64,000 nt of DNA, taken from the NCBI GenBank assembly GCA_965223235.1, contig CBDCVV010000016.1, forward strand, positions 124,001-188,000, read 5' to 3'. Shown piece by piece: positions 9,447 through 17,839 of the stretch. Made by a program: the position numbers and the translations under genes. Within the stretch, counting starts at the first letter, position 1. Each line of letters starts with the position of its first letter. This DNA is from UBA2589 sp965223235. GTDB taxonomy: Bacteria > Gemmatimonadota > Gemmatimonadetes > Longimicrobiales > Gaopeijiaceae. The notes under the pieces were generated by a model. It searched no databases and was not told where the DNA came from. It was given only the letters and a program-made list of their open reading frames with translations.

Positions 9447-12400
9447 ATGGACAGTCCCTTCCCTCCATATGCGGTGAATCGTGTGAGTCAGCTTCCCCAG
9501 CTCCGCCTCCGTCGGCCTCGCCTTCGCTCTCTTCTCCTGATGGGATCGGTCGCCGTCTTTGCGGCGTGTGGTCCGGACTTCGTCCAGGAGATCACGGAGT
9601 CGAACATCGAGTTCCTACGCGTGTCCCCCGACACGGCGCTGATCCCGGTTGGAGGGACCGCCACAGTGCAGGCGCTCGCACTCGATGGGACCGGCGCCCT
9701 GATCGCGACGGCCTCGATCGGTTGGCAGGTTGCCGACCCCTCGATTGCGACGGTGGCGGATGGCTTGGTGACGGGCGTGTCCGTCGGGACCACGACTGTT
9801 ACTGCGTCTGTAGGCGGCCTGACGGCTCAAGCGACGCTCGTTGTCGATCTGCCGCCAGAGATCGCGGTGAGCATGGACACCGTCGACTTCTCGCATGTGG
9901 CGGGAGCGGCCGATCCGACGCCGGTTGACGTCGACGTCAGCAACGTGGGAGCGTTCCCACTGGCCGGGTTGGTGGTCGACTCCATCACATATGGTGCAGG
10001 CGCGACGGACTGGCTGCAGGCAACGCTCAGTAGCCCGGCGGCGCCCTCGGTCCTCTCGCTGGCGCCGATGTTGGCGGGGGTGACTACGGCCGGGTCGTAC
10101 GAGGCGGTCGTCACGCTCGTGGGCACCGACGCTGTGAATGCCCCACTCGATCTGATCGTGCGACTCACAGTTTCTGCCGCAGCCGCCTCGATGATCGATC
10201 TCTTCGAGGGCGATGGACAGACCGCAACGGTAGGGGCGGCAGTCGCGACTCCACCGGCCGTCGTCGTAACCGATGCGTTCGGAAACGGCGTGGGAGGCAT
10301 CGATGTGGTGTTCACCGTGATGAGCGGGGGCGGCTCTATTACGGGTGGAAGCGTGGCGACCGACGCGGCTGGCGTCGCTCGGGTTGGCTCGTGGACGATG
10401 GGAACTGCCAGCGGGGAGAACACGCTCGCGGCGGCGGCCGGTGCCTTGGGGCCTGTGATGTTCACGGCGACCGCGGGGGCGGGAGCCGTCAGCGGGTTGG
10501 AGCTGATCGGTGGTGATGGGCAAAGTGCGACCGCTGGTACCGCTGTTGTGGTGGCTCCTTCAGTGAGGGTGTTCGACGCCTTCGACAATGATGTCGAAGG
10601 AGCCGCGGTGGACTTCGTGGTCACCGGAGGTGGTGGTGTGGTGGCGGGGAGTCCGGCTGTATCGGATTCGGATGGACTCGCTACCGTGACCTCGTGGACG
10701 CTTGGTGCGGCAGTGGGTGCCAACGAGCTCACGGCCAGCGCGGCGGGTACGGCAGATACGATCGTCTTCTCGGCCACCGGCGTGGCTGGTTCAGCAGCTT
10801 CGATCGCCTCCGCCTCGGGCGATGCCCAATCGGATAGTGTCGGGGCCACCTTGGCGTCGCCGTACGTCGTCGTCGTCACCGACAGCAATGGCAACCCCGT
10901 CAGTGGCGTCACGGTCTCATGGGCTGTTACGGGGGGCGGTGGGTCGATCGGGAATCTCTCCTCCACGGACGCTTCGGGGATGGCGTCGGCAGTGCACACT
11001 CTGGGTACCGTCGCCGGGGCGCAGACCGTCGAAGCGTCTTCGTCGGGGCTTGCCGGGTCCCCCGTCACCTTCTCATCCACGGCTACCGCCGGAGCGCCCG
11101 CATCGGTCGTCGTCGACGCGGGCGATGCCCAAAGTGGAGTCGCTGGCTCTGCTCTACCGACCGCCCCGTCCGTGGCGGTGTCTGACCAGTTCGGGAACCC
11201 GGTCGCCGGCGTAGCCGTCGACTTCGCCGTGACCGGCGGTGGTGGCTCTCTGACTGGAGCGTCCACTTCGACGAACGCGTCCGGTATCGCGTCGGTTGGG
11301 TCGTGGACGCTCGGCGAGACTGCCGGCGCCAACGCGCTCTCTGCCACCGTAGTTGGCCTGATTCCGGTCGCCTTCTCGGCGACGGGGACGGCCGGCGCGG
11401 CGACCCAGCTCGTGCTCGAGACCGGAGACGGTCAGAGCGCGATCGCGGGGAGCGACGTGCCCACGCCGCCTGCGGTCCGCGTTACGGATGCCTTTGGCAA
11501 CGGGGTTGTGGGAGTCTCGGTGACCTTCACCGTGACGAGTGGTGGTGGATCGCTGACTGGTGCTACACCCAGCTCGGCGGCGGATGGTATTGCCACGGTC
11601 GGTAGTTGGACGCTTGGCGCGGCGGTCGGGGTCAATACGATGGAGGCAGTCGCCGCCGGGATCGCCGATACCGTTGCTTTCTCTGCGACTGGCCTCGGTG
11701 GGAACGCCGAAACGATCGCGCTCTTCGCCGGTGATGCTCAGACCGATACCGTGGGCGCGACACTGGCGGTGGAGTACGCAGTGCGGATCGCGGATACCAA
11801 CGACAACCCGGTCCAAGGCGTCCCCGTCACTTGGACCGTGACCGGTGGCGGAGGGTCCATCACACCGGTGTCGAACACGGACGCGAGTGGTATCGCTACG
11901 GCTACCCGCGTTCTCGGAACGACCGCAGGTACTAGCAACCAGACCGCCGAGGCGTCCGTCGGTGGACTTACCGGTTCGCCCGTGCAGTTCACGGCGAGCG
12001 CGACGCCCGGAGCTGTCGCTCAAGCTTCGGTGAACGATGGGGACGGCCAGAGCGCGCCGGTCGGGACAGCCGTCGCGACGCCCCCGTCGGTCTTGGTAGC
12101 CGACCAGTTTGGTAACCCGTTGAGCGGTGTGACGGTGGACTTCGCTGTCACCGGAGGTGGGGGCAGCGTGACCGGCGCCAGTGCCGCAACGAACGGCTCC
12201 GGAGTGGCGACCGTGGGCTCGTGGACTCTCGGTGCCACGGCTGGCGCGAACTCGCTGCAAGGCACCGTAGCGGGGCTGAATCCGGTGAACTTCAACGCCA
12301 CTGGGACGGCCGGGGCCGCAACCCAGCTCGTGCTCGTCGCCGGAGATGGTCAGTCCGCTATCGCGGGGAGTGCCGTCGCGACCGAGCCGTCTGTACAGGC

Positions 12401-13874
12401 GCTCGACGCGTCGGACAACCCGGTCGAGGGAGTGACGGTAACCTTCGCGGTCACGAGCGGCGGTGGGTCCCTCACGGGCGCGACACCCTCGACGGCTGGC
12501 GACGGAACCGCGACGGTCGGTAGCTGGACGCTTGGGCCGACCGTCGGATCGAACACGCTGAGGGCGACCGTGCCGGGCGTAGCGGATACGATCACCTTCA
12601 CCGCCACAGGGCTGACGGGTCCCGCCGCGATCCTCTCGATGAGCGGAGGAAACGGTCAGACGGGCACGGTTGGAACGGTGCTCCCGATCGCCTACACCGT
12701 CCTGGTCACGGACGCGAACGGGAACCCTGTTTCGGGAACGAGTGTGACGTGGTCGGTCACAGGCGGAGGTGGTTCGATCACCTCCTCTTCGTCGTCGAAC
12801 GCGAGCGGAATCGCTTCTGCGACGCGGACGCTCGGTACGACGGCCGGGACGCAAACGGCCAACGCCTCGGTCGGTGGACTCAGTGGATCTCCCGTGGGCT
12901 TTACCGCGACCGCTCAGGCAGGGACTGCCACGTCGATGGTGGTCAGCGCGGGGAACTTCCAGTCGGCCACGGTGAACACGGCTGTCTCGACCGATCCTCG
13001 TGTCTTGGTTCGAGACGCCTTCAACAACCCAGTGGCGGGGGTCTCCGTCAACTTTGCTGTCACGGCTGGTGGGGGCTCTGTGAGCGGCGGGTCGACGAGT
13101 ACGAACGCGAGTGGACTGGCCGCGGTAACGGCTTGGACGCTCGGGACGACCGCCGGGACAAACAACAACCAGCTGACGGCTAGCTCCAGCGGGCTCAGCA
13201 ACGTCGTCTTCACAGCGACCGCCACCGCCGGGTCAGCGGCTTCGATCTCGATCCAATCCGGGAACAACCAGACTGAGGACGTAGGCTCCGCAGTGACCAA
13301 TGACCCCACGGTCTTGGTCGAGGATGCGTTCGGGAATCCGGTGTCGGGGCAGACGGTGACGTTTACTGTGATTGCGGGGAGTGGATCTGCCACGGGGAGG
13401 TTCCCCTCGACCAATGCTTCGGGGATCGCGAGTGTGGGCTCGTGGACGCTCGGTAGTGGGGGCACGATGTCCTCGACCGGTACGTTCACGAATACACTGC
13501 GGGCCAGTGCGAATGGCAACATCGTGAACTTCAGTGGAACGGGTCGCTACTCCTACCAGACGCATGTCAATCCGATCTGGAGCTCGAACTCACAGGGGAC
13601 GTGCACCGGGTGTCATGGCTCCTCTGGAGGGTTGACCCTAAGCGGGACGGCAGCGGCGAATTGGCTCGATCTCGTGAATGTCACGGCGGTATGTAACGGG
13701 TCGATCGACCGCGTCGACTCTGGGGGCGGCACGGCCGCCGAGAGCACAAGCGCGCTCATGCAGAAGCTCGACAATGCTGGCTGCGGAGGTCCGATGCCGG
13801 GCGCGACGCTTCTGACGACCACGGAGCGCAACATCGTCCGAGCGTGGATCCGAAACGGGGCGCCCTTCAACTAG
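9447..13874 (+). CDS. Giant Ig-like-repeat lipoprotein with C-terminal c-type haem site
   Basis: From the ATG at 9447 the protein has 1475 residues; GTG codons at about 9477 and 9483 are alternative starts closer to the signal sequence. A lipoprotein signal (LLLMGSVAVFAAC, lipobox FAAC) is followed by a Big_2-like domain and a domain of about 120 residues. Eleven tandem Big_1-like repeats of about 100 residues then follow. Each begins 'xxGDGQSAxxGxAVxxPPSV' and contains 'FxVTGGGGSxTGxS'. The last 110 residues hold CTGCH (bases 13602-13616), a CXXCH haem-attachment motif, in a segment like the cytochrome c domains of surface-anchored proteins. The protein is probably exported, lipid-anchored and elongated; a role in binding surfaces or in extracellular electron transfer is inference. 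Confidence 0.85.
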   Translation: MDSPFPPYAVNRVSQLPQLRLRRPRLRSLLLMGSVAVFAACGPDFVQEITESNIEFLRVSPDTALIPVGGTATVQALALDGTGALIATASIGWQVADPSIATVADGLVTGVSVGTTTVTASVGGLTAQATLVVDLPPEIAVSMDTVDFSHVAGAADPTPVDVDVSNVGAFPLAGLVVDSITYGAGATDWLQATLSSPAAPSVLSLAPMLAGVTTAGSYEAVVTLVGTDAVNAPLDLIVRLTVSAAAASMIDLFEGDGQTATVGAAVATPPAVVVTDAFGNGVGGIDVVFTVMSGGGSITGGSVATDAAGVARVGSWTMGTASGENTLAAAAGALGPVMFTATAGAGAVSGLELIGGDGQSATAGTAVVVAPSVRVFDAFDNDVEGAAVDFVVTGGGGVVAGSPAVSDSDGLATVTSWTLGAAVGANELTASAAGTADTIVFSATGVAGSAASIASASGDAQSDSVGATLASPYVVVVTDSNGNPVSGVTVSWAVTGGGGSIGNLSSTDASGMASAVHTLGTVAGAQTVEASSSGLAGSPVTFSSTATAGAPASVVVDAGDAQSGVAGSALPTAPSVAVSDQFGNPVAGVAVDFAVTGGGGSLTGASTSTNASGIASVGSWTLGETAGANALSATVVGLIPVAFSATGTAGAATQLVLETGDGQSAIAGSDVPTPPAVRVTDAFGNGVVGVSVTFTVTSGGGSLTGATPSSAADGIATVGSWTLGAAVGVNTMEAVAAGIADTVAFSATGLGGNAETIALFAGDAQTDTVGATLAVEYAVRIADTNDNPVQGVPVTWTVTGGGGSITPVSNTDASGIATATRVLGTTAGTSNQTAEASVGGLTGSPVQFTASATPGAVAQASVNDGDGQSAPVGTAVATPPSVLVADQFGNPLSGVTVDFAVTGGGGSVTGASAATNGSGVATVGSWTLGATAGANSLQGTVAGLNPVNFNATGTAGAATQLVLVAGDGQSAIAGSAVATEPSVQALDASDNPVEGVTVTFAVTSGGGSLTGATPSTAGDGTATVGSWTLGPTVGSNTLRATVPGVADTITFTATGLTGPAAILSMSGGNGQTGTVGTVLPIAYTVLVTDANGNPVSGTSVTWSVTGGGGSITSSSSSNASGIASATRTLGTTAGTQTANASVGGLSGSPVGFTATAQAGTATSMVVSAGNFQSATVNTAVSTDPRVLVRDAFNNPVAGVSVNFAVTAGGGSVSGGSTSTNASGLAAVTAWTLGTTAGTNNNQLTASSSGLSNVVFTATATAGSAASISIQSGNNQTEDVGSAVTNDPTVLVEDAFGNPVSGQTVTFTVIAGSGSATGRFPSTNASGIASVGSWTLGSGGTMSSTGTFTNTLRASANGNIVNFSGTGRYSYQTHVNPIWSSNSQGTCTGCHGSSGGLTLSGTAAANWLDLVNVTAVCNGSIDRVDSGGGTAAESTSALMQKLDNAGCGGPMPGATLLTTTERNIVRAWIRNGAPFN
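10180..13545 (+). repeat. Eleven tandem copies of an about 300-bp Ig-domain repeat
   Basis: Within the giant lipoprotein gene, a unit of about 290-310 bp recurs eleven times. Each copy is recognised at DNA level by a 'ggcgatggtcagagcgc'-like start and a 'tcgtggacgctcggt'-like middle. Copies alternate loosely between two subtypes, one with 'GNPVSGVTVSWAVTGGGGSI' and one with 'SVTFTVTSGGGSLTGATPS'. This suggests past duplication of a two-domain unit. Such repeats are prone to copy-number change and to assembly error. Confidence 0.8.
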
Positions 13875-13894
13875 GGCAGCAAAGTTCTACAGCC

Positions 13895-13943
13895 GAGACA
13901 ACCGGCCCGGAGACCCTACCGGATCTTCCGGGCCGGTTGTCTC
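13895..13943. terminator. Strong inverted repeat between convergent genes
   Basis: A perfect 17-base inverted repeat (arms 13895-13911 and 13927-13943, GAGACAACCGGCCCGGA and its complement) with a 15-base loop sits between the stop of the Ig-repeat gene and the end of the serine hydrolase gene. The right arm lies inside the last codons of the serine hydrolase gene. It lacks a long T-run on either strand, so it may act as a bidirectional transcription stop or as an mRNA 3'-end stabiliser. Confidence 0.7.
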
Positions 13944-15304
13944 GCGCCACCTTGCTCGAGCACCAGCCCGTCTACGGCGCCATCTTCACCCTTCGTGAAG
14001 GTGATCTCCGCCTCGACGACGCGCAGGAAAAACGTGTCTTCCGATGCGGCGAACACTGGGAAGCGGGGCTGGCCGGTGGCCTGTACGAAGAGCGCCTCAT
14101 CCTCGTGGGTGACGACAATCGTAAAGTTCGGAGCCAGTTCGTACTCGCCGACGTAGCTCTGCAAGATCGATTCAGCGACCGCGACTACTTCGCGCTCTGG
14201 AGTCGGCTCCGGCGGAGCAGCGAGCGGAAAGCTTGAGTCGAGCAGATGAAAACCGATGTCGTCCGCCCCGTGTCCGGAGTTGGTCAACACGACCACACCG
14301 ACCTCTCGCCCGGGGTCGAAGCCGATGAACGTGCGAAAGCCCCCGGTGCCACCGTTGTGCCAGACGATCGTGTCTGCTTCTGCCTCACGTCGCACCCAAT
14401 TGAAGCCGATCCCCATCCCCGGTGAGAGCTCGTTGCGGCGTGCGTGACTGTCGCGCATCGCGCGCTCGAGATCCGAGGTGGGCGCCCCCACATTCGCGGC
14501 CAGAAACTTCAGCATGTCTTCGGTGCTCGACCGGATCGCGCCCGCCCCCGCAAGCGTCGGGACGTCCCAGAGCGATGTCGGGTTCGACTGTTGGTCGTGG
14601 CCGACGACCATGTTCTCCTCGGTCACGCCGGACAGGGTGATCGTGGAGTGATCCATCCCGAGCGGTTCGAAAATCCGCTCACGAACGAGCGTCTCGTAGT
14701 CGGTGCCGGCGGCACGGGCCAACGCATGTCCCAGCAGGCCAACCCCCAAGTTCGAGTACTCTGCTTCCACTCCGATGTCGCGGCGCAGCTCGTGGCTCCC
14801 TAGGAAGTCGTACATCATGTCGACCGTGTAGTCGGCGTACGGATTGGTCAGGTCTTGGGGGGCCATATTCCCAGGGAGGCGCGGTAGCCCCGACCGGTGC
14901 GTAGTGAGGTCGAGTAGCGTGACCTCGCGCCCCGCGCGGGAGGGCATTCGCACGGACGTCGGTAGGTGCTCTGCTACTCGATCGTCGATTCGGACCTCAC
15001 CTCGCTGCGCCATCTCCGCGAGAAGAACACCCGTGAACGCCTTGGTGATCGACCCGATCTCGAAGACGGATTGTGGCCCGAGCGGTCGAGCGCCGGGTCC
15101 GGCTTCGCCCGCCCACACGATCCTTGTTGAGCCGTCCGCTTCCATCACACCCACGACGATCCCTACGGCTCGCCCCTCACTGACCCGCTCTTCGAGGATG
15201 GCCTCGATCTCGGAATCGGCCGGGAAGTGCTGAGCCACAAGGGGCTCGGCTCCAAGCGTTGAGAAAGCGACAGCGACGGCGAGGAGGTGGCGAACGGGGC
15301 GCAT
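13916..15304 (-). CDS. Secreted beta-lactamase-fold serine hydrolase
   Basis: The 462-residue protein carries an N-terminal signal peptide (MRPVRHLLAVAVAFSTLGAE, cleavage near LVAQ). It then has the class C beta-lactamase/DD-peptidase fold: SITK is the SXXK nucleophile motif (about residue 84), YSN the second motif (about 183) and HNGG the third (about 313). Such proteins include DD-peptidases, esterases and D-amino-acid amidases, and resistance to beta-lactams cannot be inferred. A C-terminal domain of about 90 residues follows, as in many family members. The last codons form one arm of an inverted repeat that separates it from the convergent neighbour. Confidence 0.88.
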   Translation of the reverse strand: MRPVRHLLAVAVAFSTLGAEPLVAQHFPADSEIEAILEERVSEGRAVGIVVGVMEADGSTRIVWAGEAGPGARPLGPQSVFEIGSITKAFTGVLLAEMAQRGEVRIDDRVAEHLPTSVRMPSRAGREVTLLDLTTHRSGLPRLPGNMAPQDLTNPYADYTVDMMYDFLGSHELRRDIGVEAEYSNLGVGLLGHALARAAGTDYETLVRERIFEPLGMDHSTITLSGVTEENMVVGHDQQSNPTSLWDVPTLAGAGAIRSSTEDMLKFLAANVGAPTSDLERAMRDSHARRNELSPGMGIGFNWVRREAEADTIVWHNGGTGGFRTFIGFDPGREVGVVVLTNSGHGADDIGFHLLDSSFPLAAPPEPTPEREVVAVAESILQSYVGEYELAPNFTIVVTHEDEALFVQATGQPRFPVFAASEDTFFLRVVEAEITFTKGEDGAVDGLVLEQGGARQPARKIR

Positions 15305-15422
15305 GGCTACTCAGGTCGGACGGGGGCGCTTCGACGTGGTACCGTACGAGCCGTGCAGGTCTATCGTTCCAGATCCGCTACAGGCGCCTCGCCGCGCGGG
15401 CCTCACGGTCTACGAAAACGCA

Positions 15423-15448
15423 GGGCCCGGCCGCAAGCGACCGGGCCC
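15423..15448 (-). terminator. Rho-independent terminator after the spondin gene
   Basis: On the minus strand, an 8-base GC stem (GGGCCCGG paired with CCGGGCCC) with a 10-base loop is followed by TGCGTTTTCG. It lies 36 bases after the stop of the spondin-domain gene and upstream of the serine hydrolase gene, so it separates the two transcripts. Confidence 0.65.
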
Positions 15449-15483
15449 CGCCAAGCACCCATCGAGCGTAGGCTAGGCCGGGG

Positions 15484-16821
15484 TCACGACCCGATCGGTG
15501 TAATCGTGACCCGGATGACCTCGTTGACGGCAGGGTACGTGAAGCCGTCGTTCACCTCGACCACGTCCCCGTTCTCGTCCGTCCCCGTGTCAGGACCCGA
15601 CTGCCTCGGTGCCTGGTTCAGGCCTGCGCCGGGGAGCTCGTTCACCTCGGTCCCGGCGTCCCAGAGCATGAACTGACTGGTGACATCCCCATTCACGGGT
15701 GAGTCGCCGTTGAAGAGGCTGATGCCTTCATCACCCGCGGCGAAGAAGAGGTCGTTCGATTGCACGAGCATGGTAGCGAACGAGAGGCGGTCCCCGACCT
15801 CCGCGGTCACCTGGAAGGAGTAGCTGTCGCCGGGGAAGGCCGGGGCGGGGCCGGCCGCGCCGTCCGGCGTGTTGAAGACTCCGCTCGACAGGACGGCGGG
15901 GTTCGCCGCGAGTGAGGTCCCGAGCATCGACGGATCTCCGTCTTCGGCGACAGCCTCCAATCCGTCACCAAAGTCGGCTGCCCCGTCATCGAAGAGGACC
16001 ATCGGGAGACGGTGCACCGCGAAGGCACCCGGTGCGATCGGCGTCGTGAGACCGGTACGTCCCTCGACTTCCGTGCCGAGGCCCGAGGGATCTCCGTCTT
16101 CCGCGATCGCGGCCAGTCCTTCACCACGTTCGTCAGACCCGACGGTGAAGAGCGGGTCGGCACCGCTATGGACGACCCATACGCCAGGTGCGAGCGGGAC
16201 CGGGTGCGTCATGCCATCGGACGTCATGAGCGTGGTCGCATCGCTGACGTTCTCGATCCGGACGGTGAACGTCCAGTCGTTGACCGGGGTGATCGTGGCT
16301 TGAATCACATCGGTCAGGGCTGGGATGTTCGTCCAGCTGTCCTCCGCTAGACGGACCGTCGTGTCGTCATCTGCGGCGCCCGTGTCGGGTCCGCTCTGCC
16401 TGGGGGCCTGATCCGCTCCGAGTCCGGGTTCTTGGTCTTCTTCAGATCCCGCGTCCCATAGGTAGAGCTGGTCCGTAACATCTCCGCTCACCTGCACGCC
16501 GTTGTCCCAAAGCGCGATGCCCATTCCATCGGGGGCGTAGAACCAGTCGTTCGACTGAACGAACATGGTGGCGAAGGTCAGATAGGATCCGGGGCCCGCG
16601 GTGATATCGAACTCGTACGCGTCGCCCGGGAAAAGGGGGCCGGGGCCCGCCGCCCCGTCGGGAGTGTTGAAGACGCCAGCACTGAAGAAGTCGTACGCCA
16701 TCGACACGTTCTCGACAGTAACCTCGAACTCTTGTGTATTCGGCGGACTCACACCGTCGTCGCAAGCGACGATCCCGACGCTCAATCCGGTGACAAGTGC
16801 CGTAGCCAACTTGGTGTTCAT
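15484..16821 (-). CDS. Secreted protein with two spondin-like domains
   Basis: The start is set at the ATG at 16821, which follows a GGAGGAG ribosome site and opens a lipoprotein-like signal sequence (MNTKLATALVTGLSVGIVAC, lipobox IVAC). The 445-residue product contains two Spondin_N-like domains. Both carry the near-identical segment 'AGVFNTPDGAAGPxPxFPGD' and later 'QAPRQSGPDTG'. Between them lie two shorter repeats reading 'LAPGVWVVHSG' and 'IAPGAFAVHRL'. Spondin domains are extracellular and bind surfaces or matrix in eukaryotes; in bacteria the role is unknown. Internal duplication is evident. A terminator follows at 15423-15448. Confidence 0.82.
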   Translation of the reverse strand: MNTKLATALVTGLSVGIVACDDGVSPPNTQEFEVTVENVSMAYDFFSAGVFNTPDGAAGPGPLFPGDAYEFDITAGPGSYLTFATMFVQSNDWFYAPDGMGIALWDNGVQVSGDVTDQLYLWDAGSEEDQEPGLGADQAPRQSGPDTGAADDDTTVRLAEDSWTNIPALTDVIQATITPVNDWTFTVRIENVSDATTLMTSDGMTHPVPLAPGVWVVHSGADPLFTVGSDERGEGLAAIAEDGDPSGLGTEVEGRTGLTTPIAPGAFAVHRLPMVLFDDGAADFGDGLEAVAEDGDPSMLGTSLAANPAVLSSGVFNTPDGAAGPAPAFPGDSYSFQVTAEVGDRLSFATMLVQSNDLFFAAGDEGISLFNGDSPVNGDVTSQFMLWDAGTEVNELPGAGLNQAPRQSGPDTGTDENGDVVEVNDGFTYPAVNEVIRVTITPIGS

Positions 16822-17001
16822 GGTCTGGATCTCCTCCAACCCTGGGGGTGACACGCAGTCACCTGTTTCAAGTCGTGCGAACAGGCCAGTGGAGAAGAAC
16901 GAAGAGTGCCAGGGTGTCCGACGGGAGCACGGGAGGTGGTAAGGCGTTGTGGCCAAACGATATACCCGTCCGATACCGTCCTCTGTTGGCGTGAGACAAC
17001 T

Positions 17002-17034
17002 GTTTCACGAAACGTTTTGGCGTGTCTGTGAAAC
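17002..17034. promoter_or_regulatory. Palindrome cluster in a divergent promoter region
   Basis: In the 301 bases between the start codons of the spondin gene and the LamG lipoprotein gene lies GTTTCACGAAAC (17002-17013), palindromic apart from its two central bases. A further GTGAAAC follows at 17028-17034, complementary to the first GTTTCAC. Spacing between the half-sites is about two helical turns. This looks like an operator for a dimeric regulator serving one or both genes; the regulator is unknown. Nothing else is evident in this gap. Confidence 0.35.
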
Positions 17035-17122
17035 GCGGGTGCAACGTTGTTTGCGTCGATGTCGTTCAGTAACGTCGGGACCGAAGGGGTTGGTGCCGAC
17101 TCAGATGGATGGAGAGAGCCGC

Positions 17123-17830
17123 ATGTGGCGAGGGATGTTCTGCTGGGTGCTTTGCTGCGTGATCGTCGCGTGCGGTGGGGACGATCCCGTAGCTCCGCCG
17201 ACGTTGCCGGGTGTCGGCCTCATCGCTTTTTACCCGTTTGATGCGGACGCTTCGGATGCGGGAGGTTCCGCCCGAAACGGCACACTCCTGGGCGGAGCGG
17301 CGGTGAGCGATGGTGTAGTGCTCAGAGGGAACGACGCCGATGGCGTCAGCCTGCCCGCGAGCGTTCTTGCCCAACGCAACTCGTTCACGATCTCCGTATG
17401 GGTGCGCCTAGCCGAGATCAAGACGGCGAACTACATCCTCAGCGCTGCGAACGATCAACAGGCGAAAGAGTTCGGCATTTGGTACGAGGACGCTACGGGC
17501 GCCTGGAATGTCGGCTTCGACGGAGACGTCGACGCCGAGATCGTGGATGCGCGCATCCGTGACAATGGGTGGCACCACCTCGCCGTCACACGCTCCGGTG
17601 CCCTTGGCCTCGTCTACCTCGATGGAGCGCAGATAGGCTCGCCCGAGGTCTTCTCGGACCTTCCGCTCTTTATCGATACCGGAGGGCTCATCCTCGGTCA
17701 GGATCAGGGCGGTGTAGGTAGCGGATTCGATGCGTCCGTTTCGCTGAACGGCGCTCTGGATCAGCTCCGTGTTTACAGCAGAGCGCTCGACGCTGCCGAC
17801 ATCCTCTTGCTAAGCCAAGAGGAGCGATAG
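17123..17830 (+). CDS. LamG-domain lipoprotein
   Basis: The start at 17123 is preceded by GGAGAG and opens a classic lipoprotein signal (MWRGMFCWVLCCVIVACGG, lipobox IVAC). The rest of the 235-residue protein is a concanavalin A-like LamG_3 jelly roll. Diagnostic segments are 'LIAFYPFDADASDAGG', 'FTISVWVRL', 'WHHLAVTRSG', 'VYLDGAQIGS' and 'GALDQLRVYSRAL'. LamG domains bind glycans or surface proteins, so a surface-anchored carbohydrate-binding role is likely. It is divergent from the spondin-domain gene and may share its control region. Confidence 0.88.
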   Translation: MWRGMFCWVLCCVIVACGGDDPVAPPTLPGVGLIAFYPFDADASDAGGSARNGTLLGGAAVSDGVVLRGNDADGVSLPASVLAQRNSFTISVWVRLAEIKTANYILSAANDQQAKEFGIWYEDATGAWNVGFDGDVDAEIVDARIRDNGWHHLAVTRSGALGLVYLDGAQIGSPEVFSDLPLFIDTGGLILGQDQGGVGSGFDASVSLNGALDQLRVYSRALDAADILLLSQEER

Positions 17831-17839
17831 CGCTCGCGC

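Noticed and set aside
9615..10523. Long antisense frames over the Ig-repeat gene (also 9827-11347 and 11154-12854, minus strand)
   Set aside because: They are shadows of the GC-rich repeat gene. They are rich in Arg, Thr or Ser and lack domains or ribosome sites.
13916..15304. A beta-lactamase resistance gene
   Set aside because: The SXXK/YSN/HXG motifs show only the shared fold. The family is broad, and nothing points to beta-lactam hydrolysis.
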